Counted from the first letter of the stretch, positions 22,616 through 36,231 are shown. The stretch is DNA of 64,000 nucleotides from Hyaloscypha bicolor E (GCF_002865645.1 NW_020194631.1:868001-932000); one strand, 5' to 3'. Notes: a model not told the origin generated them from the sequence alone. Numbers and translations: made by a program.

Positions 22616-24979
22616 TCGCTCAGGTTGCTCAGTCACGTGCCTGCTCTCGTTTCTGGTAACCAATCATAATTTACTTTCTATTCGGATCTGCCATACGAAA
22701 GTTGTCAACTCTATACGACCTTGTTCAGGGGAACCAACTCGGCTCCTAGGGAGCCCAAATAGCCCCCCTCTCAGCGCGTATTAAAAGCCAGTGAAATTGA
22801 TGTGCTAGTGTTAGGGAGCTGAATTTTGCCCCTCGATAATAGTTCTCGCGTCGTGTCATATATCGGAAAATACTATTACCACTTTCAATTATTACTGTAT
22901 TAATGTAACTAACGCGAATTAGAATGGAAAATCCTGTAACTTTTGGGGGAGTAGGCTTAAGGCGATGTAATGGTGGTAGAAACCTGGTAGACCTCCACCC
23001 TTGAAATGTGAATGTACCAAGCAAAACCAGTACATTCAGCATATCCGGCAGGTTGCGGCTAGGCTGCAAAGAACCTTTGTGCAATGATGATCTTGTAATA
23101 ATGCTGTTAGAGGTTCATCTAACTTTTGGACCAAGAAACTCATCCGTTGTAGGAATCTTTTAATGGCATCAACGACTCTTAGAGTTTTTTTCTTTGTTCT
23201 TCCTGCTTTCTCTATAAACTGCAACTAAGCTCAGGCATACCCCCGGTTAAGCTTGGGCAGTAAAGACATTGGGGCCCTTTTGTTGACTTAAACTCAGTAT
23301 GAGAGAGTGGTTACTGTTTATACTTGAGCTAAGCTTAGTTACCCTTTTTGTCGAGGTAATATATTCTATGAGAGACGGGGTTGGCAGTTTGAGATCCGAT
23401 AAAGAAAGCCGAGGAGCATTAACTCGAAAAGATTTTTCCTTACGAGGAAGTTCTGAGAACCGAGTTTTTGAAGCCGGTCAAGTGCATTAAAGCATCCATT
23501 CTCCCCGCGATTTCTCTCTAACTACGAAGCAACCCCTGCCCCCTTGTCCACGAAGCGTGGTCCTGCCAAGTTTGGTTTCAGTTTCTGCAAGACGTTCAAA
23601 TCTCTTTCCCCTAAGAACTCAATGAAAGGCTTGATAGTCTCCTTCTGAAATCCGCCTTCCATAATCATCAACCTCTTTCGACATAAATTATGGTTCCGAG
23701 GAAGACAAAGCATGCAAGAGGGAAAATGCTGGTAAGATTCGACCCAAGTTACACCATCCCAGCTTCAACCATCGCCCAACCCTTGCCAACCTTGTAATCT
23801 TTCCCTTCATACATCACCTTTCAAGTTAGCACTTTTTCAAAAGAAAGAAGAGTGCTAAACATGAGCCGAAAAAGATGCAGGCACTCTTCAGACGGTTGTC
23901 ATTCGTTTTCCGCCCATTGTCACTTGGTTTCAGCTTGTTATCCGTCTTTGGTCCCTTACTTCTTTTCCCTTTAGTAGTTCTTTAAGGAGAGCTCACTTGA
24001 ACTGCACAATGCCTAAGTCTGGTATTGTTAGTTAGATTGTCCCAGCATCTGGTGGAACATTGTATTCAACAACATCTCCAGGTGCACCAGAACCTCCCAA
24101 TTGTACCACCTTTGCCAACGAAAATCTGATTGAGCGGAGTTGTCATCCTTTTTATATCGATATTCGGAAGATTTTGGCCCGAACCATGTTTGTTTGTTTG
24201 TTTTATTCATACTCCGTTCTAGGCCTAAAAAGGCCCATGCGGGGACTAACCACATGAGTTCGAACCTCAGGTAATGTTTTCGCTGACTAATCCACTTCTT
24301 GTCAACAAGAAGACGCGTGCAAAAGAGGCCCTGGGCTTCAGTAAACAGCTCCAAAACCCTGTAGGAAAAAGGAGCTGAAGAATACCCTCTCCTGTCCTAA
24401 CGTGACACCTCACCCCCTCCTTCCCTTCCTCTCCTCCCCTTATCCCTCGCCGTCCTGGCACCTCCCTGCAACGCGTAAAAGGACAAATAGCTAGGTGACG
24501 ATATGTATGGGGTATGGTGCCTCCCGATAAGGGCAAATGGTTGGCTTACTCGTAGTCTTCTGCCTCGAGATACCATAAATACGCCGGGTATATATATAAA
24601 CGCTCTAAGGTTCCATAGGTTGACTTAACGCATCGAAAGCTCGTAGAGATACTTGTGAAGATGCTTGTAAAGGTATTCCTTTAGGACTGCTCTTCGAGCC
24701 ATTTCACTTGCTTAGAAGAGGTAGGCTATAGGCTTATCCAAGGACTTCGTATGAGGGCTTGTTTGAGGGGTCGAATCGCGTCTCCCCGTGTGTATATCTG
24801 AATTTTGTATCTTTCGACGATTGCGTAAACGCATGGTATGATGTGAATTCTCTATTATAGCCTTATAAGATTAGCCAGAAGCTCTATAACGTGAGATGGA
24901 GTGAGGTAAATAGGGGGTTTCCGAAAATTTGCTTTGTCGTTTTGAAGGTGTTTTTCTTGGCCCGAACCATATGTTTCAA
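22616..24979. other. Intergenic, no supported gene
   Basis: Short frames on both strands without domains or a good splice chain. Composition is intermediate. It lies between the solo LTR and the full-length Gypsy element and may hold decayed repeats. Confidence 0.4.
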
Positions 24980-24983
24980 CGTG

Positions 24984-25114
24984 TGTGATTTCTGATCATG
25001 CTTTTATATGTAATCTAATTACACGTAGAATCACGTAAGCTCGTTCGAGCCTATTAAAGGGCCCGAACGTACAGGAATGGAAACGTTACGTCCTTTTTAA
25101 CCTTTCCAATCACA
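24984..25114 (+). repeat. 5' LTR of the Gypsy element
   Basis: 131 bp with TGTGATT and AATCACA inverted termini. It differs from the 3' LTR at five positions, all transitions. It keeps normal base composition, unlike the interior. Confidence 0.92.
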
Positions 25115-27329
25115 TATGGTAGTAATGCCTTAAAAGGGCTCAGTTTTATCTGAGGCCTTATACTAGAATTCTATTCCGGAGTTTCCAGAGAGATATATCG
25201 AACGAGTATTATTAATATACTCCCTATAGCCGCCCCTCGCTTCAGAGCGAGCCGCCCCCGAAATTAGAGTACCTATTATAATAAAACGAGGATATACTCT
25301 AACGACTATCTTCCTGGAAAAGTTATTCGAGGGTCGGACGAGTAATTCCCTCCCTATAGGTCAAGCTATAAGAAGTAGAAGTCTCGGCCGATCTCGTCAA
25401 GGTTCTTCTGCTTATCTAACCTATATAGCAGAGGCATTTGATTATTAAACGTACTAACTGTGAACTAGCTTCCATTCTCCGGGCCTACCTCTCCTAATAT
25501 AAGCTAATCTCGGGAAAAGTAGGAACTTACCGGGCGAGTTTTTATATTCCTAGTAATAGCCGAATATTAAGAGAGATTAGTAATTTTATTAAACGAGTTT
25601 GCTAGATAGGCTAATTGAGACTTTATAGTAATAATCCTGGAGGAATTCTACTACCCGAATAGAGTAGAGAGCTTAGTAGAATAAGGCCGAGCCTGGGCCT
25701 GTCCGAGACTACTAAGACAAAGTAGAGAAATCCGTTATCCTAATATTAGGCCTTAAATAAGAAGGAGAAGGGTCTAGAAGTTAACTAGACTTACTAAAAC
25801 CCTATATAAAGATATTACCGGAATAGAGAAGTTATAAACCTCTATTTCAGAAATCGAGTTATAAAGAACCTAACTAGTTCTTGGCTTTAATTCATAAGCT
25901 TTCTATATTTAACTAAATTAGGAACTTATAAAAAGAAAAATAAAGAAGGAAGTTTATCTAGATCTTAATAAATAAACTTTAGTTATTTTTCTTTTTAAAT
26001 TACTTATTTCTTTATACCCGAATTACTATATTTTTTAATAAGAGGCCTAATCTTACTATAATAGGAGCTAGTTAAGATATAAATTACCTTACTAAAGAAA
26101 AGCCCCCGAGTAATACTATATAATTATTTTAATATCTTACTAGGAATTTATAAGAGTATTTACCTTATATAAATAAGATAGCTTAATAAGTTTCTAGCTT
26201 AGTTACTTACTAAGCTATTATTAATAGAAATTTAGCTACTTTATAAGATTATATAACTAGTTTTCTTAATATTATTAATATATTTAATAATTATATAATT
26301 TATATCTCTAGCTTACTTAGAGATCTTTTCTTAGCTATAGCTAATTTATAGAAATATATTCGAGAACTTGCCCGAGTTCTAAATAATATATAAGAAAATA
26401 CTAATATAGCTATTAATAATTTTATTATCTAAGTTTAAGTAAAGCTTACTTTTTTAATTTAGGCTATAAATACTTATTCTTAGACTTTAATTATTTCGGC
26501 TATTTCTAAATTAGATAATACTACTATTACTAAAAAAGTATCTATTTTCTTAATTTCTAGGCCTAGAAACTTTCCTAAAGCCTTTATAGAATCCGGAAAA
26601 GCTATAGCTAAATATATATTTTATTTTAGAATAAGAATCGGAAATTGCCCTAAATATAATAAGAATTAAATAAATAATATAATCTATTTTTAAACTATAA
26701 AAGCTTATTTATAGCTTAATAAATATTAAACTTTTATTTGAGCTAAGATTTCTAAAGAATAAATATTAGCCCTTTTCTCGAATATATTTAAAGAAAAAGC
26801 CTTAAAATAATAAATATAATTAAAGAAAAATATTATTTTTTTAGGTAATCTTATTTCTTCTATTATTAATAATTTCTTTATTATTATTTATATGGAATTT
26901 TAGGAGCTTAATATAAAATATAAAAAATAATAATATTATAAGAAAATTTAGTAAACTAGTTCTATTTAAGGCTATATTATAGTATTTAAGAATTATTTTA
27001 TATATCTTAATTCTTAATTATCTAATTATAAGATTCTTTACTAATTTAAGAAAGAGCTTAATAAGAAGATTAAATTTGAGATATTTACTTACTATTTAAA
27101 TATTAATAGCCTAGTAAAATACTAGATACTAGCGAACTTTATTAACTAAATATTTAAAAAAGCTAGAATAAAGAATAGCTTATTTTATATGAGATTTTGC
27201 CTTATTTCTTATCTCAAATCTTTTTTTTCTTAGCTAAGGCTAAATAAAAGAATTAAATAACTTAATTATATTACTTTTTTTATATCTAATAAAAAGAAGA
27301 ACTCTAAGCTTTTTAAGATTTAGTATTTA

Positions 27330-27390
27330 GTAAATCGAGCCTGCTTTATATATAGAAGTAAAAACTATTACTTTTTCTTTTATTTTAAGA
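27330..27390 (+). pseudogene. Gag zinc-knuckle remnant
   Basis: The plus strand reads NRACFIYRSKNYYFFFYFK, which fits a CCHC knuckle (C-x2-C-x4-H-x4-C) whose second Cys, His and last Cys codons became Tyr by TG-to-TA or CA-to-TA change. This places the gag end near 27.4 kb. Inference from a degenerate match. Confidence 0.5.
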
Positions 27391-28464
27391 TCTTATAATT
27401 AGTTTCTAAGATCTCATAATTACCTAAGAAAGCTTCTTATTTAAGAAACTAGAATTATTCCTAGTATTAGTTTAATTAGAGAATAATTTAGTATAAGCTA
27501 ATTAATAAGTATATAAAAATACTTTAGAGCCGCTTATATTATATGAAACTAAGGCTCTCTTAGCTATAACTAAGATTTATTCTTAGCTAAAACTCAAAAA
27601 CTTTTTCTTATATAAATTCTTTAAGAAACTACTTTTTTTTAATATTACTAGAAGTAATTTACTTATATTTATTACTTATAACTAATAAGAAACTACTTTT
27701 AAGTATTTACTTAATAGTAGATCTATATATAACTGGGCTAATACTTTATTTATAAATTAATAAGATTAACTTATTTCTTTTTTTTCTCTTATTATAATTA
27801 AGTTTATAAATAGAGAAATAAGAGAAATACTAGCTATTATTATTATTTTCGGCCAAATTAGATACTATTATCTTTCTATATAAGCTATAACTATAAACTT
27901 ACTATATAAATATAATATTATATTTAAAATACCCTAGTTATAAGCCTTTAATTCCTATATTAATTAGCTTTATTTAACTATTTAGATCCGAGATTTCAAG
28001 AAAACTTACTTACTTATAGCTAATTGGGATTATTATTAATTAGCCCAAGTTATAGAGCTTGGCCTTATTATAGCTAAGAGTATTTATAAAATAACTAGAA
28101 AAACCTAAAGCTTTATTACGAATTTATTCTTTATCTAGTTCTAGATTTTAGAAAATTAAATAAGCCTAGATAATTTACTTAAAAATATTTCTGCTCTTTT
28201 TAAGGAAATTATCCAGAAATATATAAAGGCCTTTTATTCGAACTTACTAGATTACTTACTACTTAATAAAGTAATTTAATACTTAATTAATACTAGGGAT
28301 ACCTGGCTAGTTAATTTAATAGCTTATTTCTTTTCTTAATTTTAGCTAGAGAAATAAATCAAGCAAATTACTATAATACTTAAAAAGAAATTAATCTAAA
28401 TAAGTAATAGTTCTTGGGAAATACCTATTCTTTTTATAAAAAAGTTAGATATTACTTAGTATAT

Positions 28465-28795
28465 ATATATTAATTACCGGGGCTTAAATATAGTTATAGA
28501 GAAAAATACTTATTCTTTGCCCAGAATTTAAGATTACCTTAATTAAATTAAGAACTCTAAGTTTATTTCTAAGTTTAATTTGTTTTCTGAATTTTACTAG
28601 GTTCTTAATACTAAATCTAGTATCTTATATATAGCTTTTAATATATAAATTAGTAAGTTTAAATACCTAGTAATACTAATAGGACTTATAAATATTCCGG
28701 CTATTTTCTAAATACTAATAAATATTATTCTTTAATATTTTCTTAATTACTTTATTATTATATTTCTTAATAATATTCTAGTCTTTTCTAATTTA
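28465..28795 (+). pseudogene. Gypsy reverse transcriptase remnant
   Basis: Conceptual plus-strand reading gives INYRGLN, KNTYSLPRI, SKF, then KFKYLVILIGLINIPAIFQ and finally FLNNILVFS. These match in order the Ty3/Gypsy reverse transcriptase blocks, with the catalytic Asp pair replaced by Asn and stop codons at expected Gln and Trp sites. Confidence 0.88.
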
Positions 28796-29219
28796 ATTAA
28801 GAAATATTAGAATTACTTAAATTAAATTCTAAATAAGCTAGAAAAAAATAAGCTTTTTACTAAGCCTAATAAGTATATAATTAGTATTTTAGAAATAGAA
28901 TTTTATAGATATATTATAGGAAATAGAATTATTAAAACTTTATAATTAAAAATAAAGCTAGTAAAAGAATAGCTAGTATTTATAAATATCTATAAAGTTA
29001 GATAATTTTTGGGATTAGCCTTTTATTACTAGAAATTCATATATAATTTTACTATTATTACTATTTCTCTAAGTAATTTACTTAAGGAAATAAATATAGA
29101 ATTATAAAAGTAAAAGAATTAATTAATAATTTAGATAGCTAAATACTAATATATTTTTCTTATTCTTAAGAATAAACTTATAAGTAAGCCTGTCTTATAA
29201 TAGCCAGACTAGTATTAAT

Positions 29220-29385
29220 TATTTATTATTAAAACTAATACTTCTAAGTAAGCTATTAGCTATATTTTACTTTAAGTAAATAAATAAAATATTCTTTACC
29301 CGGTAATATTTAATAGTAAAAAACTTTAAGATATAAAGTTAAACTATATAGTTTAAGAAAAAGAACTATTAGCTATTAAGTATAT
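29220..29385 (+). pseudogene. Gypsy RNase H remnant
   Basis: The reading IIKTNTSK (family: ETDAS), then a hydrophobic stretch, YPVIFNSKKL and EKELLAIKY match the start of Ty3/Gypsy RNase H downstream of reverse transcriptase. The catalytic Asp codon is changed to Asn. Confidence 0.8.
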
Positions 29386-32300
29386 TATTTATATATAATT
29401 ATATTATATTAATAATTATATTTATATAAAGATTCTTATAAATTATAAAAGCTTGAAATATCTTAAGGATACTAAGGTTTCTTTTAAATAACTAGTATAC
29501 TAGATTACTAAGTTTAGAATATATAATTTGGATATTTCATATTAATTAGAACTAGAAATAATAGTATCTAATATTATTAGTTATTACTTAGACTTTATTA
29601 GGACTAGCTAAGCTTACTAGGCCTAATTTAACTTTATTTATTTAGTTAATAAAGTAGAATAAGAAGATACTATAGTCTGGTATCTCTATTTAAATATAGA
29701 ACTAATAAACCTAAAGCTAAGAAAAGCAGTTTTATATAATTGAAACTACTTGCCTTTAAGCTTTATACTCGAGTAAGATTTACTTTTATATAAAGTATTT
29801 AATACTAGTTACTATATATCTTATTTGAGCCTACTAACCCGTAGATCCTATATAGAACGGATTTATAAGAAATATAAATATCTTAGTTAGCCTAGATTAA
29901 ATAAAGTTCTTTACTTAAGAGCTTAGTAGCCCTTAATTAAGAAAGATATCTAAAATCAAATTTATATATATCCTAATTATTAAATAGTAAAGAATTCCTG
30001 CCCGGAAATAAATAAAAAACCTCGAAACTTTCTTAAGAAAGAAAATATCTAGTTCTTTAAATAATAATTAATTAATTTAATTAGAATTTTGCCCCGAACC
30101 TATTCTAGAAACTAATAAATTATTATAGCTATTAAATAGTTAATAGGCTAGCCTATTATTTAAGTACTAAAAGATATTATAAGCTAAAGTATAATAAATT
30201 TTATTTAAGAAGAGATTTTTACTATTTATAGAACTTCAAATAAGATTCTTATAAATAATAGTTCTAACTTAGTATTAGAAACTATAAATATCTTTCTTTA
30301 GATAATAAGAATCTAGTATTATATAATTACTTTATATTATCTATAAACTAATAAGAAAGTCGAGTAATTTAATAAAATACTAAGGAAAATACTTATATAG
30401 TATTTATATAGTAAGCTAGTTATATTCTAGAATAAGTACTTATATTAAGTACTTTTTATTATATAAATTAGAATTTATTTAATTAGTAAATATAATTTAT
30501 TTTTTCTCCTATTTAAAGTAAATCTAAAACTTCCTAAAAATTCGAATAAAGCCGAGCTAGTAAGTAATTAAAAAGCTTATTTAGAAGAAATAATTACTAG
30601 ATATATTATTATAAATAAAGCTTAACTAGTATATAATAAATTCTTAGTAAAAAGAACTATTAAAATATATATTATATAGGATTAAATTTTTAAGAAAAAT
30701 AAGAATATTCTAGTAAGAACCTATATTCTTATATAAAACAAATTCCTATTAAAATTCAAATTAAAGTAGTTTGGCCTATATAAGATTATATTTACTATTT
30801 TAATTAGAATATATAATTTATAAAATACTTATAAAAAGATTTTTAAATTTCTTATTTATGGAAATTAACTTATATAATTATATTTAAATATAATTAATAA
30901 GGAAACTAGGAATTAGAATATAGTATATAACTTTAACTAGTTATATAAACTTTATAACTTAGTTAATTCCTTAAAAGATATTTGAGATATATTTAAATAG
31001 GAAAAAGTTCCTATATATTTTTATAAGGAATTAGAAACTTTTTATAAACGAGAATAGTTAGATCTCCTAATCTAGAAGCTAGATTAGTTTAAATTAGGAA
31101 AGAGAAAACTTAGTAATACTTATATTAATTAAGTTTTTTTTAATAAGCTTTAATTAAGAATAAAATATAAAGAAAAGCTAGAAAGAAAAAAGGCCAAGCG
31201 AGAATTAGTTAAGGAATTCCCTCTTTCTTTAGCTTTCTTATCTTTTTATATTTCTCTAGAATAGGCCCGCTCAAGCCTTAATTAAATACTTAAAAGCTAG
31301 TTATAAATTCCAATAGTAATTTCTCTTAGAATATATTTAAAGCTCCTAATTAATAAATTAATAAAGTATCCGGAAATAGAAAGAAATAGATCTATATAAA
31401 AGAATAAAATCATATATTTACCTATATATAATATTTTGGTTTTACTAAGCTAGATACTAGAATCTATAATTATAAAGCCTATTATAAAAAAGAAGTCCTC
31501 GAATAAAGTTCTTAAGGTAATAGTAATTATTTTAAATAAAGCTAAGAAAGTTAAGCTTCTATAGCTAATAAAAAGAAAAAGAAAATATTTAAAGAAATCT
31601 TTTAAAGTAATAAAAAATTACTAAATATATAAGTAACTAAACCAAAATCTTTCCTAGCTAGGAAAACTAGGTAAAGAACTTATATAAGTTATAGATTAAG
31701 GAAATCCTTAATTTCTATAAAAAATAAGAATAGAACTAATTATAGTATTTGAAAAATATAGTACTTAAGAATAAGAACTTTATTTTTTTATAAAAAACTA
31801 TATAATAAATTAAGTAAATATTATATATATTTATAAGACTATTTTATATTCTTTTTATAAGAAATTATTATGAGCGAAACCTAAGAACTCTAAGTAAATA
31901 GCCTTTAGCCCAGATATTTACTTTCCTAATTACTAGATTCTTTACTAGTACTATATATATGCTTTTTAAAAGTCCTAAAACCCCTAATATATTCTTTACT
32001 AGTCTCATATATAAATACTTAATAATATTTCTTTTTACTAGAACTAGAACTAGAAAATTAATAATTATCCTAATTACTTTTAGTTTTAAAGTTCTTATAT
32101 AAATTAGAAGAAGCTTATAGATATAAGGAAAATCCTTAATTACTTGGGCTAGACAAATACTAAAAATAAACTAAAGAATCTCTAAATAAAGCTTTAGGAG
32201 CTTAATTATAATTAAAATTAAAGAATTTAGGAGATCTAGAATAAGAACCCAAGTTTATAAGAGATCTAGGCTATAAATAAGAAGAATTAGAAGTACTAGG

Positions 32301-34090
32301 ATAATTTCTAGTACCCGGATAAGATAATAGCTAAATTTATATATTACTAGATTATATATTTATAATAGATTTATTAGAATAGAATTAAATATAGCTATGA
32401 GAATAACTAGCTATTATAAAAGCTATAGATTCTTCTAATTAGAAATTACTCGAATTAAAGTAAATATATTTACTTATTTTTATTTAAGAAATAGAGCCCG
32501 TTTATAATTAAAAAAAATAAGAACTTATTACTAGATTTCCTAAATTAAATATATTTTTATTACCCGAGATAACCTAATTATTATTATTATTAGAAGAAAA
32601 GTCTTTTCTAATATTAGGAACTATATAACCTAAAGTAAGAAGATTTCCTTAATATTAAAAGATATTAATAATACCTTACTATTTATTTATAACTACTTTA
32701 ATATTATTAGGAATATTTAAATTAAATTGAGATTCGACTCAAGTATAATTATATAAAGTGTTTTAATATAAAGGCATATAAATATAATAAGGAGAAATAG
32801 AAGCTAGAGCCAGAACTTAGCCTAAACTAAAGAAAAAATTAAAGAGAGAAATATATTTCTGCCCGGATAAAGAGAATATAAAGAACCTTAGCTATTTTAA
32901 TAATAATTAATATAAAAGTTACTAAATAGAAAAAAAAAAATAGTAAAAGAATTAGGAATCTTATTACTTAAGAACTCGTAAAAAGAAATATATTAGGAAA
33001 ATAGGCTAGATTCTCTCTTATATTAAGTATACTTTTAATTATTTACTAGTCTCATAATCTAAAGAAAACTAGCTTTAGGTATAAAGAAATAATTACGGAA
33101 ATTAATTAACTTCTTCTTATACTAGCTAAGTTCTTAATAAACTTGGATATTTATATAAAGCTAGTAAGAAGCCTTTAAATAAATTATTTAAAAAATAATC
33201 TTAATCTTAATTTCTTACTAGCTTAGCTTTTTTTTTATATAAAATTAGTTCTAAATAAGAAACTAGAATATATAACTTATAGAACCCTTATATTTACTAA
33301 TTATACTAGGATAATAAGGAAACTTGCCTTTATTACTAGAACTATTATCTCTAAAACCTATAGTATAATTACTAGAAGTAATATTTATATTAGCCATAAA
33401 AGTAATATAGATATAAACTAAGAGAATAAGAAAAAAATAAAGAAGCTTTATAGTACTAACTTATATATAAAGCTAAAAGCTAGAAGCTAAAAGGGAAAAG
33501 AGAAGAAAATAAGAAGTAAATACAAGTAAGTAATTAAATTAGGAAATAGTTTAAGGAAAAAGGAAATAGTATATAAAGAATCTTAGAAAACTTATAAAGT
33601 AATTGAAATATAAAGACTTAAATTAGTAGTATAGAGGTTATTAATAAAAAGAAGGGAAAATTATAAATAAGTAAAAGAGGCTTTCTTATACTTGCTTAGG
33701 CGAATTTCTAGAGCTCTAATTAGCTTATTTAATAGAAATTACTAAGACAGAACTACTTAGAATATACTTAAATAAATCTTCCTAATATAAACGAACCTTG
33801 GTTATACTTAAATGAATCTGGCAAGAGCCAGAAAAGAAAGGCACAAGTATAATATAAATCCAAAATATATGAAAATAGACTCTTTTTATCCGGTTTAGTA
33901 TATAAAAGAAGTAATAGCAAGAACTCTCTCGGATAAAAGAACCTTGGGATAAAAGGAAGCTATTTAAGGAGCCTTATAATTTTCTTTTATAAAAAGGGAT
34001 TCGATTAATACAGAATTATAGTAAATAGTTTTAATATTCTCTCTTTTTATATGAACTTCAGGAGTAAGTTTGCTTTTAAGTAGGGGAGAA

Positions 34091-34221
34091 TATAATTTCT
34101 GATCATGCTTTTATACGTAATCTAATTACACGTGGAATCACGTAAGCTCGTTCGAGCCTATTAAAGGGCCCGAACGTGCAGGAATGGAAACGTTACGTCC
34201 TTTTTAACCTTTCCAATCACA
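34091..34221 (+). repeat. 3' LTR of the Gypsy element
   Basis: 131 bp, same length as the 5' LTR. It begins TATAATT instead of TGTGATT, a pair of G-to-A changes on this strand next to the RIP-mutated interior. It ends AATCACA directly before the CGTG duplication. Confidence 0.92.
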
Positions 34222-34739
34222 CGTGCCAGCTCATCTGGTCACGTGCTCCACCCCCTATCTCACCTCACCCCTCATTAACCTCCTCGGCAAAACCATTTTC
34301 CTCCCCTGCAGCGACGCACCACCCCCTCCAAATATTTACACGGTCCGAATTGCCCGCGATTACCCATGCAACAGCCTCTGTCGCATCTCAATTAAAAATA
34401 TCCAAATGGCTTTCTCAAATCCCGAAAGAATGCCCAGTCCGTGTACAGTATTTACGGAAAGCTCGGCATGCAAAATGGAGACGTGTCCGTCCTTGTCCCC
34501 TCTTTCAGCCTATATTCTATCTTATCTTCCCTTCCCTTCCTGCTCGCAAAGTGGAGGCTTGCGTAACCATCATTTACGTGCACTTGCCATGCCATGTCCG
34601 TACCACTTCTCCCTCTCTGCTTTCTCATCTTCCTGATCTTTGCCTCCAGCCCCTTCTGTAGCTCTTTTCCCGCCCAGTGAGTTGTGATTGTATTGAGCGT
34701 AACGTTTGGGGCTGAGAATGGAGAAATAATGGTGTTAAT

Positions 34740-36231
34740 GGCCTTCAATCGGTGGGTCTCAGACCTCGGGTTCTGGCCTCGGTCGCAGTTCTGAGTTCGG
34801 CGTACTATGCTGTGTTTATGGGTGGTATGCCGCGGCCGTGGAAAGAGAAGTTTGGAAGAAAGGGGAGGTGATTGACGAGAGCTTGAAGGCAGTGTTGAAT
34901 GAGACGCTTGGGGTTAGTTGGTGAGTTTCGTTGCTGTTCTGATCTTGGCCATGCGGGGCATTGGTGAGCTCCAGCTCAGCTGGAGCTCTCAGATGGTCAT
35001 ATGTCGAGGGAAATATGACAAATAATAACCGAGGAGGTGGGGATTATTTTGAGGATGATTGCTAAAGAAGTTGCAGTTCCAAAAACTTCTCGTTATTAAT
35101 ATGTCGGAGCGAACCGATCGTCGAGATGCCGTCATCCTTGCTGCAGCAATCAGCAATATGAACGTCGAGTTCGTGATGGGAGCGCGAAGAGAAAGCATAC
35201 TGGAAGATGCGCTACCGCCTGGTGGTCAGACAGAAAGCCTAAAACTGGACAAAGGAATCAAGGGGAGCTGGAGATCAGATATGAATGCTCTGAAACAGTG
35301 AGTCCGCCGCCTCAATGAAAACTTGGCTGAGATGCTAATCCAAGAATAGGGTAGTATTCCAGAACCTCTCCACAGTTTTGATCTTCGAAGACGACGTAGA
35401 CTGGGATATCCGGTTGCGACCTCAACTCCAAGCCTTTGCCCTCAGCTCCCGCTGGTTATCAGACGACCCTGCAACTTCAAAAGATATATCCCACTACTCC
35501 ATTGACGTAACACAGAACCGCGAGTAGCAGAAAACAGCATCCATAACTCCTCCTACCTAAATCCTATCTCCAAAGAACTGCATTCCGTCTCCCTGCCCGC
35601 CGCAATGATGGATGTCCAGCATCGTGATCCGAAGATATCTCCATACGGTGATCCCGAGAACTGGGATATCCTTTGGCTGGGATATTGCGGTGCAGGATTT
35701 CCGAGACAGCCTGCTGATACCGAGTCCTCTATTGGGAGACACAACATCCTCCTCGCAGATCCAAATGACCCAACAGTCCCAATGCCCGGTCATCTCCGTG
35801 CCCATCCGTTCGGCCCTCTCGATGCATTGGGCGAGACGCATGAACCGCACACGCGAGTCTACCACCGCGCTTCAGGGGGTGCGCTCTGCACCGTCGCATG
35901 CGAAGTAAGCCAACGCGGAGCCAGGAGGTTGTTGCACAAGTTCGGAATCAAGAAGTGGAGTCGTGTCTGGGACGTCGAAATGGGCGATTGGTGTGCTGGG
36001 GATGGTTTTGCCATGCAGCCTACAACGGCCCTCGTTCCATCGTCCACTCCTCAAGAGTCACTCGATGGAGGACTCGCTGTCGAAACTGAACAGATTCCAT
36101 CAAGCCCCCCTTCTGAGGATGGTGGTCTTGGTGGAGTAAGGGAGAAGGAGAAGATAGTTGCGACGACGGATGATGTCACTGCCTGGATAAGCTGTGGAAG
36201 TGGAAAGTGGGTCTATTTGTATATGTTGTAA
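34740..36231 (+). pseudogene. Broken glycosyltransferase family 25-like gene
   Basis: Readable in three spliced pieces. A signal-anchor-like start (VLASVAVLSSAYYAVFMGG) shifts frame near 34855 into KKGEVIDESLKAVLNETLG. Introns 34913-35076 (GTTAGT to TTGCAG) and 35298-35349 (GTGAGT to AATAG) join exactly to FQKLLVINMSERTDRRD, then MNALKQVVFQNLSTVLIFED with DVDWDIR. A further one-base frameshift at about 35521-35527 precedes SPYGDPENWDILWLGYCG and VSQRGARRLLHKFG. These are hallmarks of fungal LPS glycosyltransferases of family GT25, which are Golgi-type type II membrane enzymes. The 3' end runs into a solo LTR at 36174 that supplies the last 19 codons and the stop. With two frameshifts, no clear ATG and an insertion, I call it a pseudogene; assembly errors at homopolymers are the alternative for the shifts. 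Confidence 0.78.

Larger units (their letters stand above)
24984..34221 (+). mobile_element. Full-length RIP-destroyed Ty3/Gypsy retrotransposon
   Basis: A 9238-bp element is bounded by direct 131-bp repeats and flanked by CGTG at 24980-24983 and 34222-34225. A TGG-containing possible primer-binding site follows the left LTR at 25117, and a purine run (AGGGGAGAA) precedes the right LTR. Gag, zinc-knuckle, reverse transcriptase and RNase H remnants run in order on the plus strand, and reverse transcriptase precedes the rest of pol as in Ty3/Gypsy. The interior is AT-rich with almost no CpA or TpG (none in 26401-26640). This removes ATG codons and turns Gln and Trp codons into stops, so no open frame survives. 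About 3 kb downstream of the expected integrase end remain unexplained. Confidence 0.92.

Noticed and set aside
34176..34661. Two overlapping plus-strand frames next to the Gypsy 3' LTR
   Set aside because: They start inside or just after the LTR, are Pro/Ser/His-rich, and compete with a minus-strand frame.
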